From NCBI RefSeq assembly GCF_021147775.1, contig NZ_JAGTPK010000002.1, forward strand, positions 248,001-312,000: 64,000 nt of DNA. The letters are read 5' to 3'. Shown here piece after piece: positions 7,863 through 17,595 of the stretch (the first letter of the stretch is position 1; each line of letters begins with the position of its first letter). Origin of the DNA: Pseudomonas californiensis. GTDB lineage: Bacteria > Pseudomonadota > Gammaproteobacteria > Pseudomonadales > Pseudomonadaceae. Under the pieces are notes generated by a model. That model saw nothing but the letters and a program-made list of their open reading frames with translations. It ran no database searches and was not told the DNA's origin. The translations under genes were made by a program, and so were the position numbers.

Positions 7863-9401
7863 ATGAGCAACAATGCCCCCGCTTCTTTTACGCCCCCAAG
7901 CCTGCTGCTGTGCACCATTGGCCTGTCGCTGGCGACGTTCATGCAAGTACTCGACACGACGATTGCCAACGTTGCCCTGCCGACCATCGCCGGGAATCTG
8001 GGCGTCAGTTCGGAGCAGAGCACCTGGGTGATCACCTCATTCGCGGTCAGCAACGCGATTGCCCTGCCGCTGACCGGGTGGTTGAGCCGCCGGTTCGGTG
8101 AGGTCAAGCTGTTCCTCTGGGCGACGATCCTGTTCGTGCTGGCTTCGTTTTTGTGCGGCATCTCTCAGTCGATGCCTGAGCTGGTGGGCTTTCGCGCTTT
8201 GCAGGGTATCTTTGCGGGGCCGCTTTACCCGATGACACAGACCCTGCTGATTGCGGTCTATCCGCCTGCCAAACGGGGGATGGCATTGGCATTGCTGGCG
8301 ATGGTCACGGTCGTCGCACCGATTGTCGGGCCTATCCTGGGGGGCTGGATTACCGACAGCTACAGCTGGCCGTGGATCTTTTTCATCAATATTCCTATCG
8401 GCCTGTTCGCGGTGTTTGTGGTGCGCATCCAGATGGCCAAACGGCCGGTGAGCACCAGTCGGCAGCCGCTGGACTATATCGGCTTGCTGACTCTGATCAT
8501 CGGTGTAGGGGCATTGCAGGTCGTGTTGGACAAGGGCAATGATCTGGATTGGTTCGAGTCGAACTTCATCGTGATCGGCTCGGTCATTTCACTGATTGCG
8601 TTGACGGTATTCGTGATCTGGGAGATGACGGACAAGCATCCGGTGGTCAATCTGCGGTTGTTCGCCTACCGTAACTTTCGCATTGGTACGCTGGTGATGA
8701 TCGGCGGTTATTCGGGGTTCTTTGGTATCAACCTGCTGCTGCCTCAGTGGCTGCAGACCCAGATGGGCTACACCGCAACCTGGGCCGGTCTTGCGGTTGC
8801 ACCGATCGGCATCCTGCCGGTGTTGATGTCGCCCTTTGTCGGCAAGTACGCGCACAAGTTCGACCTGCGTCTGTTAGCGGGTCTGGCGTTTCTGGCCATG
8901 GGCTTGAGCTGTTTCATGCGCGCGGGCTTCAATAATGAAGTGGACTTCGAGCATGTGGCGCTGGTGCAGATGTTCATGGGGATCGGCGTGGCGTTGTTCT
9001 TCATGCCGACCCTGAGCATTCTGCTGTCGGACCTTCCACCGAATCAGATTGCTGACGGCTCCGGTCTGGCAACTTTCCTGCGGACCCTGGGCGGCAGTTT
9101 TGCAGCATCGCTGACCACCTGGATCTGGGTTCGCCGCGCTGACCAGCATCATGCGTATCTGAGTGAAAACATCAGCACCTTCGACCCGGCGACCCGTCAT
9201 GCGCTGGACGCACTGGGCGGCCCCAGCCCGCAAGCGTACGCACAGCTGGAGCAGACGCTCACCAGTCAGGCCTACATGATGTCCACGGTGGATTACTTCT
9301 ACATGCTGGGCTGGATGTTCGCCGGCCTTATCCTACTGGTCTGGCTGGCCAAACCACCTTTTGCCGCCAAGGCCGGACCGGCCGCCGGGGGAGGGCACTG
9401 A
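7863..9401 (+). CDS. emrB: EmrB-like MFS drug:H+ antiporter (DHA2, 14 membrane segments)
   Basis: A 512-residue inner-membrane pump of the DHA2 family. DHA2 motifs are seen: FMQVLDTTIANVALPTIAGN (motif D1) in TM1, GWLSRRFGEVKLFLWAT (motif A) in the TM2-TM3 loop and MVTVVAPIVGPILGGWI (motif C) in TM5. Its hydrophobicity fits 14 segments. A good ribosome site (AGGGA) precedes ATG 7863. The 63-base gap after emrA holds a GC-rich hairpin (around 7815-7836) without a T-run. This is the last gene of the marR-channel-emrA-emrB operon. If the channel gene is truly broken, the pump would need another TolC-like protein. Confidence 0.93.
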   Translation: MSNNAPASFTPPSLLLCTIGLSLATFMQVLDTTIANVALPTIAGNLGVSSEQSTWVITSFAVSNAIALPLTGWLSRRFGEVKLFLWATILFVLASFLCGISQSMPELVGFRALQGIFAGPLYPMTQTLLIAVYPPAKRGMALALLAMVTVVAPIVGPILGGWITDSYSWPWIFFINIPIGLFAVFVVRIQMAKRPVSTSRQPLDYIGLLTLIIGVGALQVVLDKGNDLDWFESNFIVIGSVISLIALTVFVIWEMTDKHPVVNLRLFAYRNFRIGTLVMIGGYSGFFGINLLLPQWLQTQMGYTATWAGLAVAPIGILPVLMSPFVGKYAHKFDLRLLAGLAFLAMGLSCFMRAGFNNEVDFEHVALVQMFMGIGVALFFMPTLSILLSDLPPNQIADGSGLATFLRTLGGSFAASLTTWIWVRRADQHHAYLSENISTFDPATRHALDALGGPSPQAYAQLEQTLTSQAYMMSTVDYFYMLGWMFAGLILLVWLAKPPFAAKAGPAAGGGH

Positions 9402-9407
9402 TCGAGT

Positions 9408-9431
9408 GGCAGCTTGCGCAAGCGGGCTGCC
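9408..9431. terminator. Hairpin after emrB, weak terminator candidate
   Basis: GGCAGC at 9408-9413 pairs with GCTGCC at 9426-9431, and the loop holds the small palindrome TTGCGCAA. It lies between convergent emrB and lpxH, but no T-run follows on either strand, so a terminator role is uncertain. Confidence 0.35.
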
Positions 9432-9479
9432 CTGTCGTCGGGTAATTGGAGTGTCAAGCTCAGTAAACCGGCCCGGGAG

Positions 9480-10232
9480 TCAGCCTGAGTTCAGCAGCGC
9501 AACGGTTTCGGGCGCGAAGTCGAATGAGCTCAGACTGAAGCCCTGTTCGTCGACCTGCAGCGTCCAGCCCTGACGATCCCAGTCACCGAGCACGATACGT
9601 TTTGCCGATTCGTCGCCGATCTGCAACTTGTGAATGGCTGGGCGGTGCGTGTGGCCATGGACCAGAGTGCGCACGCCAAATTGCTGCATGACCCGCGGGA
9701 CTTCTTCGGGGGTCACATCGACGATGTCGTTGGCTTTCATGCGGGTCTGCGCCTGGCTCTCGTTGCGCAGCTTGCGCGCCAGTTTGTGGCGGGTGCTCAA
9801 CGGAAGGTGGCGCAGGATGAAGAGGGTCAGGGGATGGCGCAGGTAGCGGCGCATCTTGATATACCCTTCATCGCGGGTGCACAGGCTGTCGCCGTGCATC
9901 AACAGCACGGGCTCGCCGCTCAACTGCACAACGCTTGGATCGCTCAGCAGCGTACAGCCCGCCGCCTTGCAGAAACCTTTGCCGATCATGAAGTCGCGGT
10001 TGCCGTGCATCAGATAAATTCGGGTGCCACTGTCGCTCAGTTCGCGTAATGCCTTGCAGATTGAAAGCTGGAACGGCGACATGGCGTCGTCACCGATCCA
10101 GACTTCAAAGAAATCTCCGAGGATGTACAGTGACTCGGCTGTGCGAGCCCGGCCAGCGAGCAGATCCAGAAACGCCCGGGTAATGTCCGGGCGTTCTTGC
10201 TGAAGGTGCAGATCGGAGATCAGCAGTATCAC
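9480..10232 (-). CDS. lpxH: UDP-2,3-diacylglucosamine hydrolase (lipid A synthesis)
   Basis: LpxH cleaves UDP-2,3-diacylglucosamine to lipid X and UMP, the fourth step of lipid A synthesis, at the inner face of the cytoplasmic membrane. The 250-residue product has the calcineurin-like metallophosphoesterase motifs in order: [40 protein letters not shown] and LVHGHTHRP. Its ATG overlaps the ppiB stop (ATGA), so the two are translationally coupled; the ppiB-lpxH pair is common in Gammaproteobacteria. Essential in most relatives. Confidence 0.95.
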   Translation of the reverse strand: MILLISDLHLQQERPDITRAFLDLLAGRARTAESLYILGDFFEVWIGDDAMSPFQLSICKALRELSDSGTRIYLMHGNRDFMIGKGFCKAAGCTLLSDPSVVQLSGEPVLLMHGDSLCTRDEGYIKMRRYLRHPLTLFILRHLPLSTRHKLARKLRNESQAQTRMKANDIVDVTPEEVPRVMQQFGVRTLVHGHTHRPAIHKLQIGDESAKRIVLGDWDRQGWTLQVDEQGFSLSSFDFAPETVALLNSG

Positions 10233-10732
10233 TCAATGATCTCTGCTTTTTCGATGATCACGTCTTCAACAGGTACGTCCTGATGGCCGGCTTTGCTGGA
10301 GGTCGCAACGCCTTTGATCTTGTCGACAACATCGGTGCCTTCGACGACTTCAGCGAACACCGCGTAGCCCCAGCCCTGAGTGGTCTTGGCGCTGTGGTTC
10401 AGGAATGCGTTGTCAGCGACGTTGATGAAGAACTGGGCAGAGGCCGAATGCGGCTCCATGGTACGGGCCATGGCAACGGTGTACTTCTTGTTGGGCAGGC
10501 CGTTGTCGGCTTCGTTCTGGATGCTTGGACGTTTGTCTTTCTTTTCTTTCATGCCTGGCTCGAAACCGCCGCCCTGGACCATGAAGTTGCCGATCACACG
10601 GTGAAATACGGTGTTTTCGTAATGGCCAGCATTTACGTATTCGATGAAGTTGGCAACGGTCAGCGGCGCCTTCTCGGCATTCAGTTGCAGAACGATGTCG
10701 CCGTGGTTGGTGGTCAGTTTAACTTTGGACAT
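10229..10732 (-). CDS. ppiB: Peptidyl-prolyl cis-trans isomerase B (cyclophilin, cytoplasmic)
   Basis: A 167-residue cyclophilin without a signal peptide, so the cytoplasmic form. It catalyses proline isomerisation during folding. Visible motifs are [21 protein letters not shown] (active-site Arg, Phe and Gln), [21 protein letters not shown] and [18 protein letters not shown]. It is first in a two-gene unit with lpxH and diverges from glnS, with about 200 bp between them for both promoters. The start [17 protein letters not shown] is the family N-terminus. Confidence 0.95.
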   Translation of the reverse strand: MSKVKLTTNHGDIVLQLNAEKAPLTVANFIEYVNAGHYENTVFHRVIGNFMVQGGGFEPGMKEKKDKRPSIQNEADNGLPNKKYTVAMARTMEPHSASAQFFINVADNAFLNHSAKTTQGWGYAVFAEVVEGTDVVDKIKGVATSSKAGHQDVPVEDVIIEKAEIIE

Positions 10733-10939
10733 ATAGATAGTCGCTCTCTAGGCATTCATGAAAGGGGCAATATCACCCTGACGCGCAGTTTACAGGCGAG
10801 GTTACATTTTTCGCGGTTTTTGCACCTTTTATACCCTCAAATGCGCACTCTGTTGTCAGGGGCTTGACAGCTTCGGCTATGATAAGCGCTTTGATTTCGT
10901 CGGCCTACCCTGGCCGCGCACTGTATGCCCAAGGATCTT

Positions 10940-12634
10940 ATGAGCAAGCCCACTCCAGAACTCGCTGCGAATTCAAAGGCAGGAGCAGTCGTTCCTACCA
11001 ACTTCCTGCGTCCCATCGTGCAGGCTGACCTGGATTCAGGCAAGCACACCCGGATCGTGACGCGCTTCCCGCCGGAGCCCAACGGTTACCTGCACATTGG
11101 CCATGCCAAGTCGATTTGCGTGAACTTCGGTCTGGCCAACGAGTTCGGTGGCGCGACGCACTTGCGTTTCGATGACACCAACCCGGCCAAGGAAGATCAG
11201 GAATACATCGACGCCATCATGAGCGACGTAAAGTGGCTCGGCTTCCAGTGGGCAGGTGAAGTGCGCTATGCCTCGCAGTATTTCGATCAACTGCACGACT
11301 GGGCCGTCGAGCTGATCAAGTCCGGCAAAGCCTACGTGGATGATCTGACCCCCGAGCAGGCACGCGAATACCGCGGCACCCTGACCGAGCCGGGCAAGAA
11401 CAGCCCGTTTCGTGAGCGCAGTGTCGAGGAAAACCTGGACCTGTTCGCCCGCATGAAAGCCGGTGAGTTCGAAGACGGCGCGCGCGTGCTGCGTGCCAAA
11501 ATCGATATGGCATCGCCGAACATGAACCTGCGCGATCCGATCCTGTACCGTATTCGCCACGCTCATCACCACCAGACCGGCGACAAGTGGTGCATCTACC
11601 CGATCTACGACTTTACTCACGGTCAGTCGGATGCCATCGAAGGCATCACTCACTCGATCTGCACTCTGGAATTCGAGAGCCATCGTCCGCTGTATGACTG
11701 GTTCCTGGACAACCTGCCGGTGCCGTGCAAGCCCCGTCAGTATGAGTTCTCGCGCCTGAACCTGAGCTACACCGTCACCAGCAAGCGCAAGCTCAAGCAA
11801 CTGGTCGATGAAAAGCACGTCAGTGGCTGGGATGATCCGCGTATGTCGACGCTGTCCGGTTTCCGCCGTCGCGGCTATACCCCGACGTCGATCCGCAATT
11901 TCTGTGAGATGGTCGGTACCAACCGTTCAGACGGTGTGGTCGATTTCGCGATGCTCGAATTCAGCATCCGTGACGACCTGGACCGTAACGCGCCACGCGC
12001 CATGTGCGTGCTGCGTCCACTCAAGGTCGTGATTACCAATTACCCGGAAGGTCAGGTCGAGAAGCTGGAGCTGGCGCGTCATCCCAAGGAAGACCTGGGT
12101 GTGCGTGAACTGCCGTTCGAACGCGAAATCTACATCGACCGCGACGATTACATGGAAGAGCCGCCAAAAGGCTACAAACGTCTTGAGCCCAACGGCGAAG
12201 TGCGTCTGCGTGGCAGCTATGTGATCCGTGCCGACGAAGCCATCAAGGATGCCGACGGCAATATCGTCGAGCTGCGCTGCTCCTACGATCCTGACACCCT
12301 GGGCAAGAATCCCGAGGGCCGCAAGGTCAAGGGTGTTATCCACTGGGTGCCCGCCGCGGCCAGCGTCGAGTGCGAAGTCCGCCTGTACGACCGCCTGTTC
12401 CGTTCGGCAACACCGGACAAGGCTGAAGACGGCGCTACCTTCCTGGAAAACATCAACCCTGACTCCCTGCAGGTGCTGACAGGTTGTCGTGCTGAACCAT
12501 CGCTGGCTCACGCGCAGCCGGAAGACAGGTTCCAGTTCGAACGCGAAGGTTACTTCTGCGCCGACATCAAGGACTACACACCTGATCATCCGGTATTCAA
12601 CCGCACAGTGACATTGCGGGATTCCTGGACCTGA
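10940..12634 (+). CDS. glnS: Glutaminyl-tRNA synthetase
   Basis: Charges tRNA-Gln with glutamine (class I aminoacyl-tRNA synthetase). The product is 564 residues. The HIGH motif appears as [15 protein letters not shown] and the KMSKS equivalent as [10 protein letters not shown], both usual for GlnRS; the anticodon-binding beta-barrels fill the C-terminal 230 residues. The ATG at 10940 is preferred over the one at 10925 because AAGGA at 10931-10935 sits just before it and family members begin MSKPT. It is followed 24 bases later by cysS, so the two synthetases probably share a transcript. A TTGACA at 10864-10869 may be part of its promoter, but no -10 box is well placed. Confidence 0.96.
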   Translation: MSKPTPELAANSKAGAVVPTNFLRPIVQADLDSGKHTRIVTRFPPEPNGYLHIGHAKSICVNFGLANEFGGATHLRFDDTNPAKEDQEYIDAIMSDVKWLGFQWAGEVRYASQYFDQLHDWAVELIKSGKAYVDDLTPEQAREYRGTLTEPGKNSPFRERSVEENLDLFARMKAGEFEDGARVLRAKIDMASPNMNLRDPILYRIRHAHHHQTGDKWCIYPIYDFTHGQSDAIEGITHSICTLEFESHRPLYDWFLDNLPVPCKPRQYEFSRLNLSYTVTSKRKLKQLVDEKHVSGWDDPRMSTLSGFRRRGYTPTSIRNFCEMVGTNRSDGVVDFAMLEFSIRDDLDRNAPRAMCVLRPLKVVITNYPEGQVEKLELARHPKEDLGVRELPFEREIYIDRDDYMEEPPKGYKRLEPNGEVRLRGSYVIRADEAIKDADGNIVELRCSYDPDTLGKNPEGRKVKGVIHWVPAAASVECEVRLYDRLFRSATPDKAEDGATFLENINPDSLQVLTGCRAEPSLAHAQPEDRFQFEREGYFCADIKDYTPDHPVFNRTVTLRDSWT

Positions 12635-12658
12635 CGTTCGACGTCTGAGGGGCAGTAC

Positions 12659-14050
12659 GTGCTTTCGATTTACAACACGCTCACCAAGAGCAAAGAAGTC
12701 TTCAAACCGCTGGATGGCAACAAGGTGCGCATGTACGTCTGCGGGATGACCGTGTACGACTACTGCCATCTGGGCCACGGTCGCAGCATGGTGGCGTTCG
12801 ACCTGGTGACCCGCTGGTTGCGGTTCAGCGGGTACGAGCTGACGTATGTGCGCAACATCACCGACATCGACGACAAGATCATCAACCGTGCGCGTGACAA
12901 CGGCGAGTCTTTCGACGCGCTGACCGCTCGCATGATCGATGCCATGCACGAGGACGAGGCGCGCCTCAATATCCTCAAGCCGGACATGGAGCCGCGAGCC
13001 ACCGATCACATTCCGGGCATGCACGCCATGATCCAGACGCTGATCGACAAGGGCTATGCCTACGCGCCGGGTAATGGCGATGTGTATTACCGTGTCGGCA
13101 AGTTCGTGGGTTACGGCAAGCTGTCGCGCAAGAAGATCGAAGACCTGCGCATCGGTGCACGCATCGAGGTGGATGAGTCCAAGGACGATCCTCTGGATTT
13201 CGTGCTCTGGAAAGGCGTCAAGCCAGGCGAGCCGAGCTGGGAGTCGCCTTGGGGGCCTGGACGTCCGGGCTGGCACATCGAATGCTCGGTGATGTCTACC
13301 TGCTGCCTGGGTGACACTTTCGACATTCATGGCGGCGGCAGCGATCTTGAATTCCCGCACCATGAAAACGAAATTGCGCAGAGCGAAGCAGCGACCGGCA
13401 AGACCTACGCCAATGCGTGGCTGCACTGCGGCATGATCCGGATCAACGGCGAGAAGATGTCCAAGTCGTTGAACAACTTCTTCACCATCCGCGATGTGCT
13501 GGAGAAGTATCACCCGGAAGTGGTGCGCTACCTGCTGGTGTCGAGCCATTACCGCAGCGCGATCAATTACTCCGAAGACAGCCTGCGCGAGTCCAAGGCT
13601 GCGCTGGAGCGTTTCTACCACGCGCTCAAGGGCTTGCCGGTGGCTGAGCCAGCCGGCGGCGAGGCCTTCGTCGAGCGTTTCAGCGCGGCGATGAACGACG
13701 ACTTCGGTACACCCGAGGCTTGCGCGGTGCTGTTCGAGATGGTTCGCGAGATCAACCGTCTGCGCGATGCCGATCCGGCTGCTGCAGCGGGTCTGGCGGC
13801 ACGCCTGAAGCAGCTGGCCAGCGTCCTGGGCGTGTTGCAGCTTGAAGCCGATGACTTTCTGCGCGCAGGCGCCGAAGGTCGGGTCGATGCGGCTGAAGTG
13901 GAGGCACTGATTCAGGCGCGTCTGGCAGCGCGTGCGGCCAAGGACTGGGCTGAATCCGACCGCATCCGTGACCAGATCACTGCCATGGGCGTGGTGCTGG
14001 AAGACGGCAAGGGCGGCACTACCTGGCGCCTGGCTGACGCGTCGTCCTGA
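12659..14050 (+). CDS. cysS: Cysteinyl-tRNA synthetase
   Basis: Charges tRNA-Cys (class I). The product is 463 residues, the standard size. It starts at GTG 12659 with GAGGGG upstream, giving [17 protein letters not shown]. The zinc ligand Cys28 ([18 protein letters not shown], with HIGH as HLGH), [22 protein letters not shown] and the KMSKSLNN loop are all present, as is the anticodon-binding C-terminus. It lies just downstream of glnS; the glnS-cysS pair is usual in Pseudomonas. Past its stop the next gene converges on it, across a gap carrying a REP pair. Confidence 0.96.
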   Translation: MLSIYNTLTKSKEVFKPLDGNKVRMYVCGMTVYDYCHLGHGRSMVAFDLVTRWLRFSGYELTYVRNITDIDDKIINRARDNGESFDALTARMIDAMHEDEARLNILKPDMEPRATDHIPGMHAMIQTLIDKGYAYAPGNGDVYYRVGKFVGYGKLSRKKIEDLRIGARIEVDESKDDPLDFVLWKGVKPGEPSWESPWGPGRPGWHIECSVMSTCCLGDTFDIHGGGSDLEFPHHENEIAQSEAATGKTYANAWLHCGMIRINGEKMSKSLNNFFTIRDVLEKYHPEVVRYLLVSSHYRSAINYSEDSLRESKAALERFYHALKGLPVAEPAGGEAFVERFSAAMNDDFGTPEACAVLFEMVREINRLRDADPAAAAGLAARLKQLASVLGVLQLEADDFLRAGAEGRVDAAEVEALIQARLAARAAKDWAESDRIRDQITAMGVVLEDGKGGTTWRLADASS

Positions 14051-14132
14051 CCGTCAGCGTGTCACGGTTTTTCTCGCCGGCTGGATGTTCAGCCGGTGAG
14101 GCATCCGCAGCTCAGTTATCCCCAAGGCAAAT

Positions 14133-14202
14133 CTTCGCGAGCAAGCTTGCTCCCACGATTACGGAATAAAGCACTTTCGTGGGAGCGAGCTTGCTCGCGA
14201 AG
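14133..14202. repeat. Inverted pair of REP sequences (REPIN)
   Basis: A REP unit at about 14133-14157 contains TTCGCGAGCAAGCTTGCTCC, and its near-perfect inverse lies at about 14178-14202 (GGAGCGAGCTTGCTCGCGAA); each is itself a palindrome. About 20 bases separate them. This is the usual Pseudomonas REP doublet, spread by a RAYT transposase coded elsewhere. It sits in the 281-bp gap between convergent cysS and the sigma-54 activator. The rest of that gap shows only a small hairpin (GCTCACC 14212-14218 with GGTGAGC 14224-14230). Confidence 0.85.
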
Positions 14203-14331
14203 GGGCGGTATGCTCACCAAAGAGGTGAGCTCAATACCCACATTGGCGTCAGCGCCAAGAGACGACCCGAGTCGAGCGTGGGGGCCACTGAGTTCACACT
14301 CCAAAGCGCAGGTTGGTTCTTCCTGAGGCGG

Positions 14332-16200
14332 TCAAACGATGTGCTGTTCCCTGAGCCTTTTGTAGAGCGTATTGCGGCTGACGCCCAGCCGTTTGGCCAA
14401 TTGTGAAATGTTGCCGCCAGCCGCCTTCAACAGGTGGTTGAGGTCATCGCCGGGTTGCATGCGGGCTTTGATCACCAGGTCGGGGCAGAAATCATCGACC
14501 GGCTCACTCACCTGCATGTCCATCTGTGCATCCAGCAGGAAATCCTCCGGCAAATGCTCTATCCCGATCGGCTGCTCGTCCGCCAGTGCCAGCGCTACCT
14601 GTATCACACTGTTGAGCTGGCGCAGATTGCCCGGCCAGCCATGGTGTTCGAACAGCTCCAGCACTTCGCGCGAAAAGCCCGCACGTTGATGGGCGTCCCG
14701 ATGACGCTCCCAGATCCGTTGGATCAAGGCGTGCTTGTCGCTGCGCTCGCGCAACGGCGGCAATTCGATGTTCAGGCCGCTGATCCGGTAGTACAAGTCC
14801 TGGCGAAAATGCCCGGCCTGTACCTGATCGCGTAACGTGCGGTTGGTGGCTGAAATCAGACGGATGTCCACGGGATACAGCTCACCGTCGCCCAAGGGTT
14901 GGACGCAGCGCTCCTGCAACACGCGCAACAGGCGCGCTTGAACTGACATCGGCATGTCACCGATCTCATCCAGAAACAATGTGCCTTTGTGAGCCTTGCG
15001 GATCAGGCCGATGCTGCCTTTCTGGCTGGCGCCGGTAAACGCCCCCTTGGCGTAGCCAAACAGCTCGGCTTCGACCAGGTCGGCCGGGATCGCTGCGCAG
15101 TTGACGGCAATCAACGGTTGGCTGGCGCGCGAGCTGGCCTGATGCAAGGCTTTCACGAACACCTCTTTGCCAACCCCGGTTTCGCCATGGATCAGCAGCG
15201 GAATGTCTTTTTCCAAAAGACGCTGTGCCTGATGCACGGCTTTTTCGACTCTGGCATCGCCCAGGTTGATTGCTTGCAGGTCCAGGCTGCGCGGCGCTTC
15301 GGCAATCGGTTGAGGCGCTTGAACGGCATGCAGTTTCAGCGGCTTGCGCGTTGGACGCTTGAGCAGGCATTGAAAGCGGTTGTTGCCGAGCGCATGCAGC
15401 GCAAACGGCCGTGCTTCGGTCTCGCTGAGCAGTTGCAGAATGGGGCATTTGAACAGTGTTTCGATACTGACGCCGGACAGCCTGACGCCCAGCAGGTTAT
15501 CGGCACGGCGGTTGGCACACAGAATCTGGCCGCTTTCATCGAAAATCAGCAGGCCTGCCCATTGGCTGTCGAGGTTGTTCAGGCCGGTGTTGAAGATCAA
15601 CTGGAAATGGGTGTCGCGGAACTGATCCAGAATCAGACGGTTTTCTACCGACTGGCTCATCATCTTGACCATACCCAGGGTGTGGGAGGGTGGCAGGAAG
15701 CTGTCGCTGGAAACGTCCAGTACCGCGATGATGCGGCGGTCGGCGTCGAAAATCGGTGAGGCAGAGCCGGTCATGAAACGGTTGGCCTTGAGAAAGTGCT
15801 CGTCGGGTTCGATGTGAACTGCTTGCTCGCACGCCAGTGCCGTACCGATGGCATTGGTGCCTGTGCTTCTTTCGCTCCAGCTCGCGCCAGCCATGAAGCC
15901 CTGGTTTTGTGACGAGTCGACGAACCTTTGGGAGCCCCACGACTTGAGCAACTGACCTTGAGGGTCGGCCAGCATGATCAGGCAATTGGAATTGCTCAGG
16001 ATGTTTTCGTAGACCGGCAACACTTCCTGGTGAGTGGTTTGCACCAGCCCCTGATGACGTTCCAGCAGCCGCGAAACCTCCGCCCCCGGCAATTGGCCGA
16101 ATGAAGGGCGTGTCTGATGACTGAGGCCGAAGTCCCGGCAGCGAGTCCATGAGTCCTGAACGATGATGTCGTGAGCAAGCGAAGTGCTGGATTGAGCCAT
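14332..16200 (-). CDS. Sigma-54-dependent activator, AcoR-like (GAF, AAA+, Fis-type HTH)
   Basis: A 622-residue bacterial enhancer-binding protein. The N-terminal 300 residues resemble the AcoR sensory region (GAF around 60-200, then a PAS-like stretch near 205-285). The AAA+ core has Walker A GETGVGKE at 339-346, the sigma-54 contact loop GAFTGA at 386-391 and Walker B GTLFLDEIG at 406-414. A Fis-type helix-turn-helix closes the protein (GGNISQLAKRLGVSRNTLYK). It diverges from the ABC operon starting at 16501, whose upstream region has a -24/-12 promoter and repeated TGTTCA boxes, so it most likely activates that operon. The inducer is unknown; a polyol or related alcohol would suit the transporter. 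Confidence 0.9.
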   Translation of the reverse strand: MAQSSTSLAHDIIVQDSWTRCRDFGLSHQTRPSFGQLPGAEVSRLLERHQGLVQTTHQEVLPVYENILSNSNCLIMLADPQGQLLKSWGSQRFVDSSQNQGFMAGASWSERSTGTNAIGTALACEQAVHIEPDEHFLKANRFMTGSASPIFDADRRIIAVLDVSSDSFLPPSHTLGMVKMMSQSVENRLILDQFRDTHFQLIFNTGLNNLDSQWAGLLIFDESGQILCANRRADNLLGVRLSGVSIETLFKCPILQLLSETEARPFALHALGNNRFQCLLKRPTRKPLKLHAVQAPQPIAEAPRSLDLQAINLGDARVEKAVHQAQRLLEKDIPLLIHGETGVGKEVFVKALHQASSRASQPLIAVNCAAIPADLVEAELFGYAKGAFTGASQKGSIGLIRKAHKGTLFLDEIGDMPMSVQARLLRVLQERCVQPLGDGELYPVDIRLISATNRTLRDQVQAGHFRQDLYYRISGLNIELPPLRERSDKHALIQRIWERHRDAHQRAGFSREVLELFEHHGWPGNLRQLNSVIQVALALADEQPIGIEHLPEDFLLDAQMDMQVSEPVDDFCPDLVIKARMQPGDDLNHLLKAAGGNISQLAKRLGVSRNTLYKRLREQHIV

Positions 16201-16285
16201 TAGGATGCCTGCGAGTATGACGTGTTGTTTTTGTTTTTAATGTCTCGCCGCGTGACCACCCAAGCCCGTGACGTGCATCCAGTGT

Positions 16286-16355
16286 CGTTCAGAATTGTTC
16301 AAAGTCAATGCTCATTTTGTTCAGGTGTTCAGCGTTTACTGTTCATTTTTGTTCA
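16286..16355. promoter_or_regulatory. Cluster of TGTTCA boxes, candidate enhancer sites for the sigma-54 activator
   Basis: TGTTCA occurs five times in the same orientation at 16296-16301, 16318-16323, 16326-16331, 16340-16345 and 16350-16355; a variant CGTTCA lies at 16286-16291. The cluster ends about 75 bp upstream of the -24 element, a normal distance for an enhancer. The rest of the 300-bp gap shows no ORF. Confidence 0.6.
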
Positions 16356-16429
16356 GCTGCGAAAGGTCGCTGAGCCTGCCGATACACGCGAACGCTCTGG
16401 CTCGGGCCTTACCGGTTGAAGGATGGAAT

Positions 16430-16445
16430 TGGCACGAATGTCGCT
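16430..16445 (+). promoter_or_regulatory. Sigma-54 (-24/-12) promoter of the ABC uptake operon
   Basis: TGGCACGAATGTCGCT matches the consensus TGGCACG-N4-TTGCW except for one base in the -12 element. The GG (16431-16432) and GC (16443-16444) are separated by exactly 10 bp, as required. Transcription would begin near 16456, leaving a leader of about 45 bases before the ATG at 16501. Confidence 0.75.
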
Positions 16446-16500
16446 ATCTGTCTTTCAGTCACGCATTTCCCTTAAAGAAAAAAACAACAAAGGGCACGCC

Positions 16501-17595
16501 ATGTCACTCACGCTTGAGCACGTCAGCCGTGTCGTCGATGGTCAAACATGGATCGACGACGCATCCCTGAGCTTTGAGCCAGGATCATTCAACGTTCTGC
16601 TGGGGCGAACCCTGTCCGGCAAAACCAGCCTGATGCGCCTGATGGCCGGGCTGGACAAGCCCGACAGCGGGCGTGTGCTGATGAACGGGGTCGATGTCAC
16701 GCAACGACCGGTTCGTCTGCGCAACGTCTCGATGGTCTATCAGCAGTTCATCAACTATCCCAGCATGACGGTGTTCGAAAACATCGCCTCGCCGCTGCGT
16801 CAGGCTGGCATGTCGAAGGACATGATCCACAGCCGCGTGAACGAAACCGCGAAGATGCTGCGCATCGATAAATTCCTGCAGCGCCATCCGCTTGAGCTGT
16901 CCGGTGGGCAACAGCAGCGCACCGCCATGGCAAGGGCGCTGGTCAAGGATGCAGAACTGATTCTGTTCGACGAGCCCTTAGTCAACCTCGACTACAAGCT
17001 GCGCGAAGAGCTGCGTCAGGAAATGCGTGAACTGTTCGCGGCGCGCCACACCATCGCCATTTACGCCACCACCGAGCCCAACGAAGCGCTGGCACTGGGC
17101 GGTACCACCACTATCCTGCACGAAGGCCGAGTGGTGCAGACTGGCAAGACCCCTGAGGTTTATCACAGGCCCAGCACCGTGCTGGCGGCCGAGCTGTTCT
17201 CCGAACCGCCGATCAACCTGATGCCGGGGCGGATCGAAGGCAATGAAGTGAGTTTCGCCAATTTCGTGCATTTCCCGCTCAATGTGGACCTGCGCGCCAT
17301 CGGTGACGGTGAGTACCGTTTCGGCGTGCGGCCCAGCCACTTGAGTCTGGTGCCCTCCAACGATGACGACCTGGAACTGGCCGTCACCGTGGAACTCGCC
17401 GAAATCAGCGGCTCGGAAACTTTTCTGCATGTGCGCAACGAACTCTTTTCGCTGGTGCTACACCTGCCAGGCGTTCACGCCTACGACGTCGATGCGCCGA
17501 TCCGGGTGTATATCCCGACTCACAAATTATTTGTATTCGATCAGCAGGGCGGCCTGATTCAAGCGCCGGGCCTGCGCATGGCGAGGGTTGCCTGA
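16501..17595 (+). CDS. ABC transporter ATP-binding subunit 1 (GlpS-like)
   Basis: A 364-residue nucleotide-binding subunit of the MalK type with a C-terminal TOBE regulatory domain (about residues 240-355). Walker A reads GRTLSGKTS, the signature LSGGQQQRTAMARAL and Walker B LILFDEPLVNLD, followed by an atypical ATTEPNEAL where most MalK proteins have THDQxEA. That missing switch histidine, together with the Walker A variant, fits the GlpS subfamily in the rhizobial glycerol transporter. The ATG at 16501 was chosen over an in-frame start 26 codons upstream because the latter would begin inside the sigma-54 promoter. First gene of the operon; its stop overlaps the next start (TGATG). Confidence 0.85.
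   Translation: MSLTLEHVSRVVDGQTWIDDASLSFEPGSFNVLLGRTLSGKTSLMRLMAGLDKPDSGRVLMNGVDVTQRPVRLRNVSMVYQQFINYPSMTVFENIASPLRQAGMSKDMIHSRVNETAKMLRIDKFLQRHPLELSGGQQQRTAMARALVKDAELILFDEPLVNLDYKLREELRQEMRELFAARHTIAIYATTEPNEALALGGTTTILHEGRVVQTGKTPEVYHRPSTVLAAELFSEPPINLMPGRIEGNEVSFANFVHFPLNVDLRAIGDGEYRFGVRPSHLSLVPSNDDDLELAVTVELAEISGSETFLHVRNELFSLVLHLPGVHAYDVDAPIRVYIPTHKLFVFDQQGGLIQAPGLRMARVA

Noticed and set aside
11927..13621. A 564-codon open frame on the minus strand across glnS and cysS
   Set aside because: It spans the boundary of two definite synthetase genes on the opposite strand and has no family-like sequence or ribosome site.
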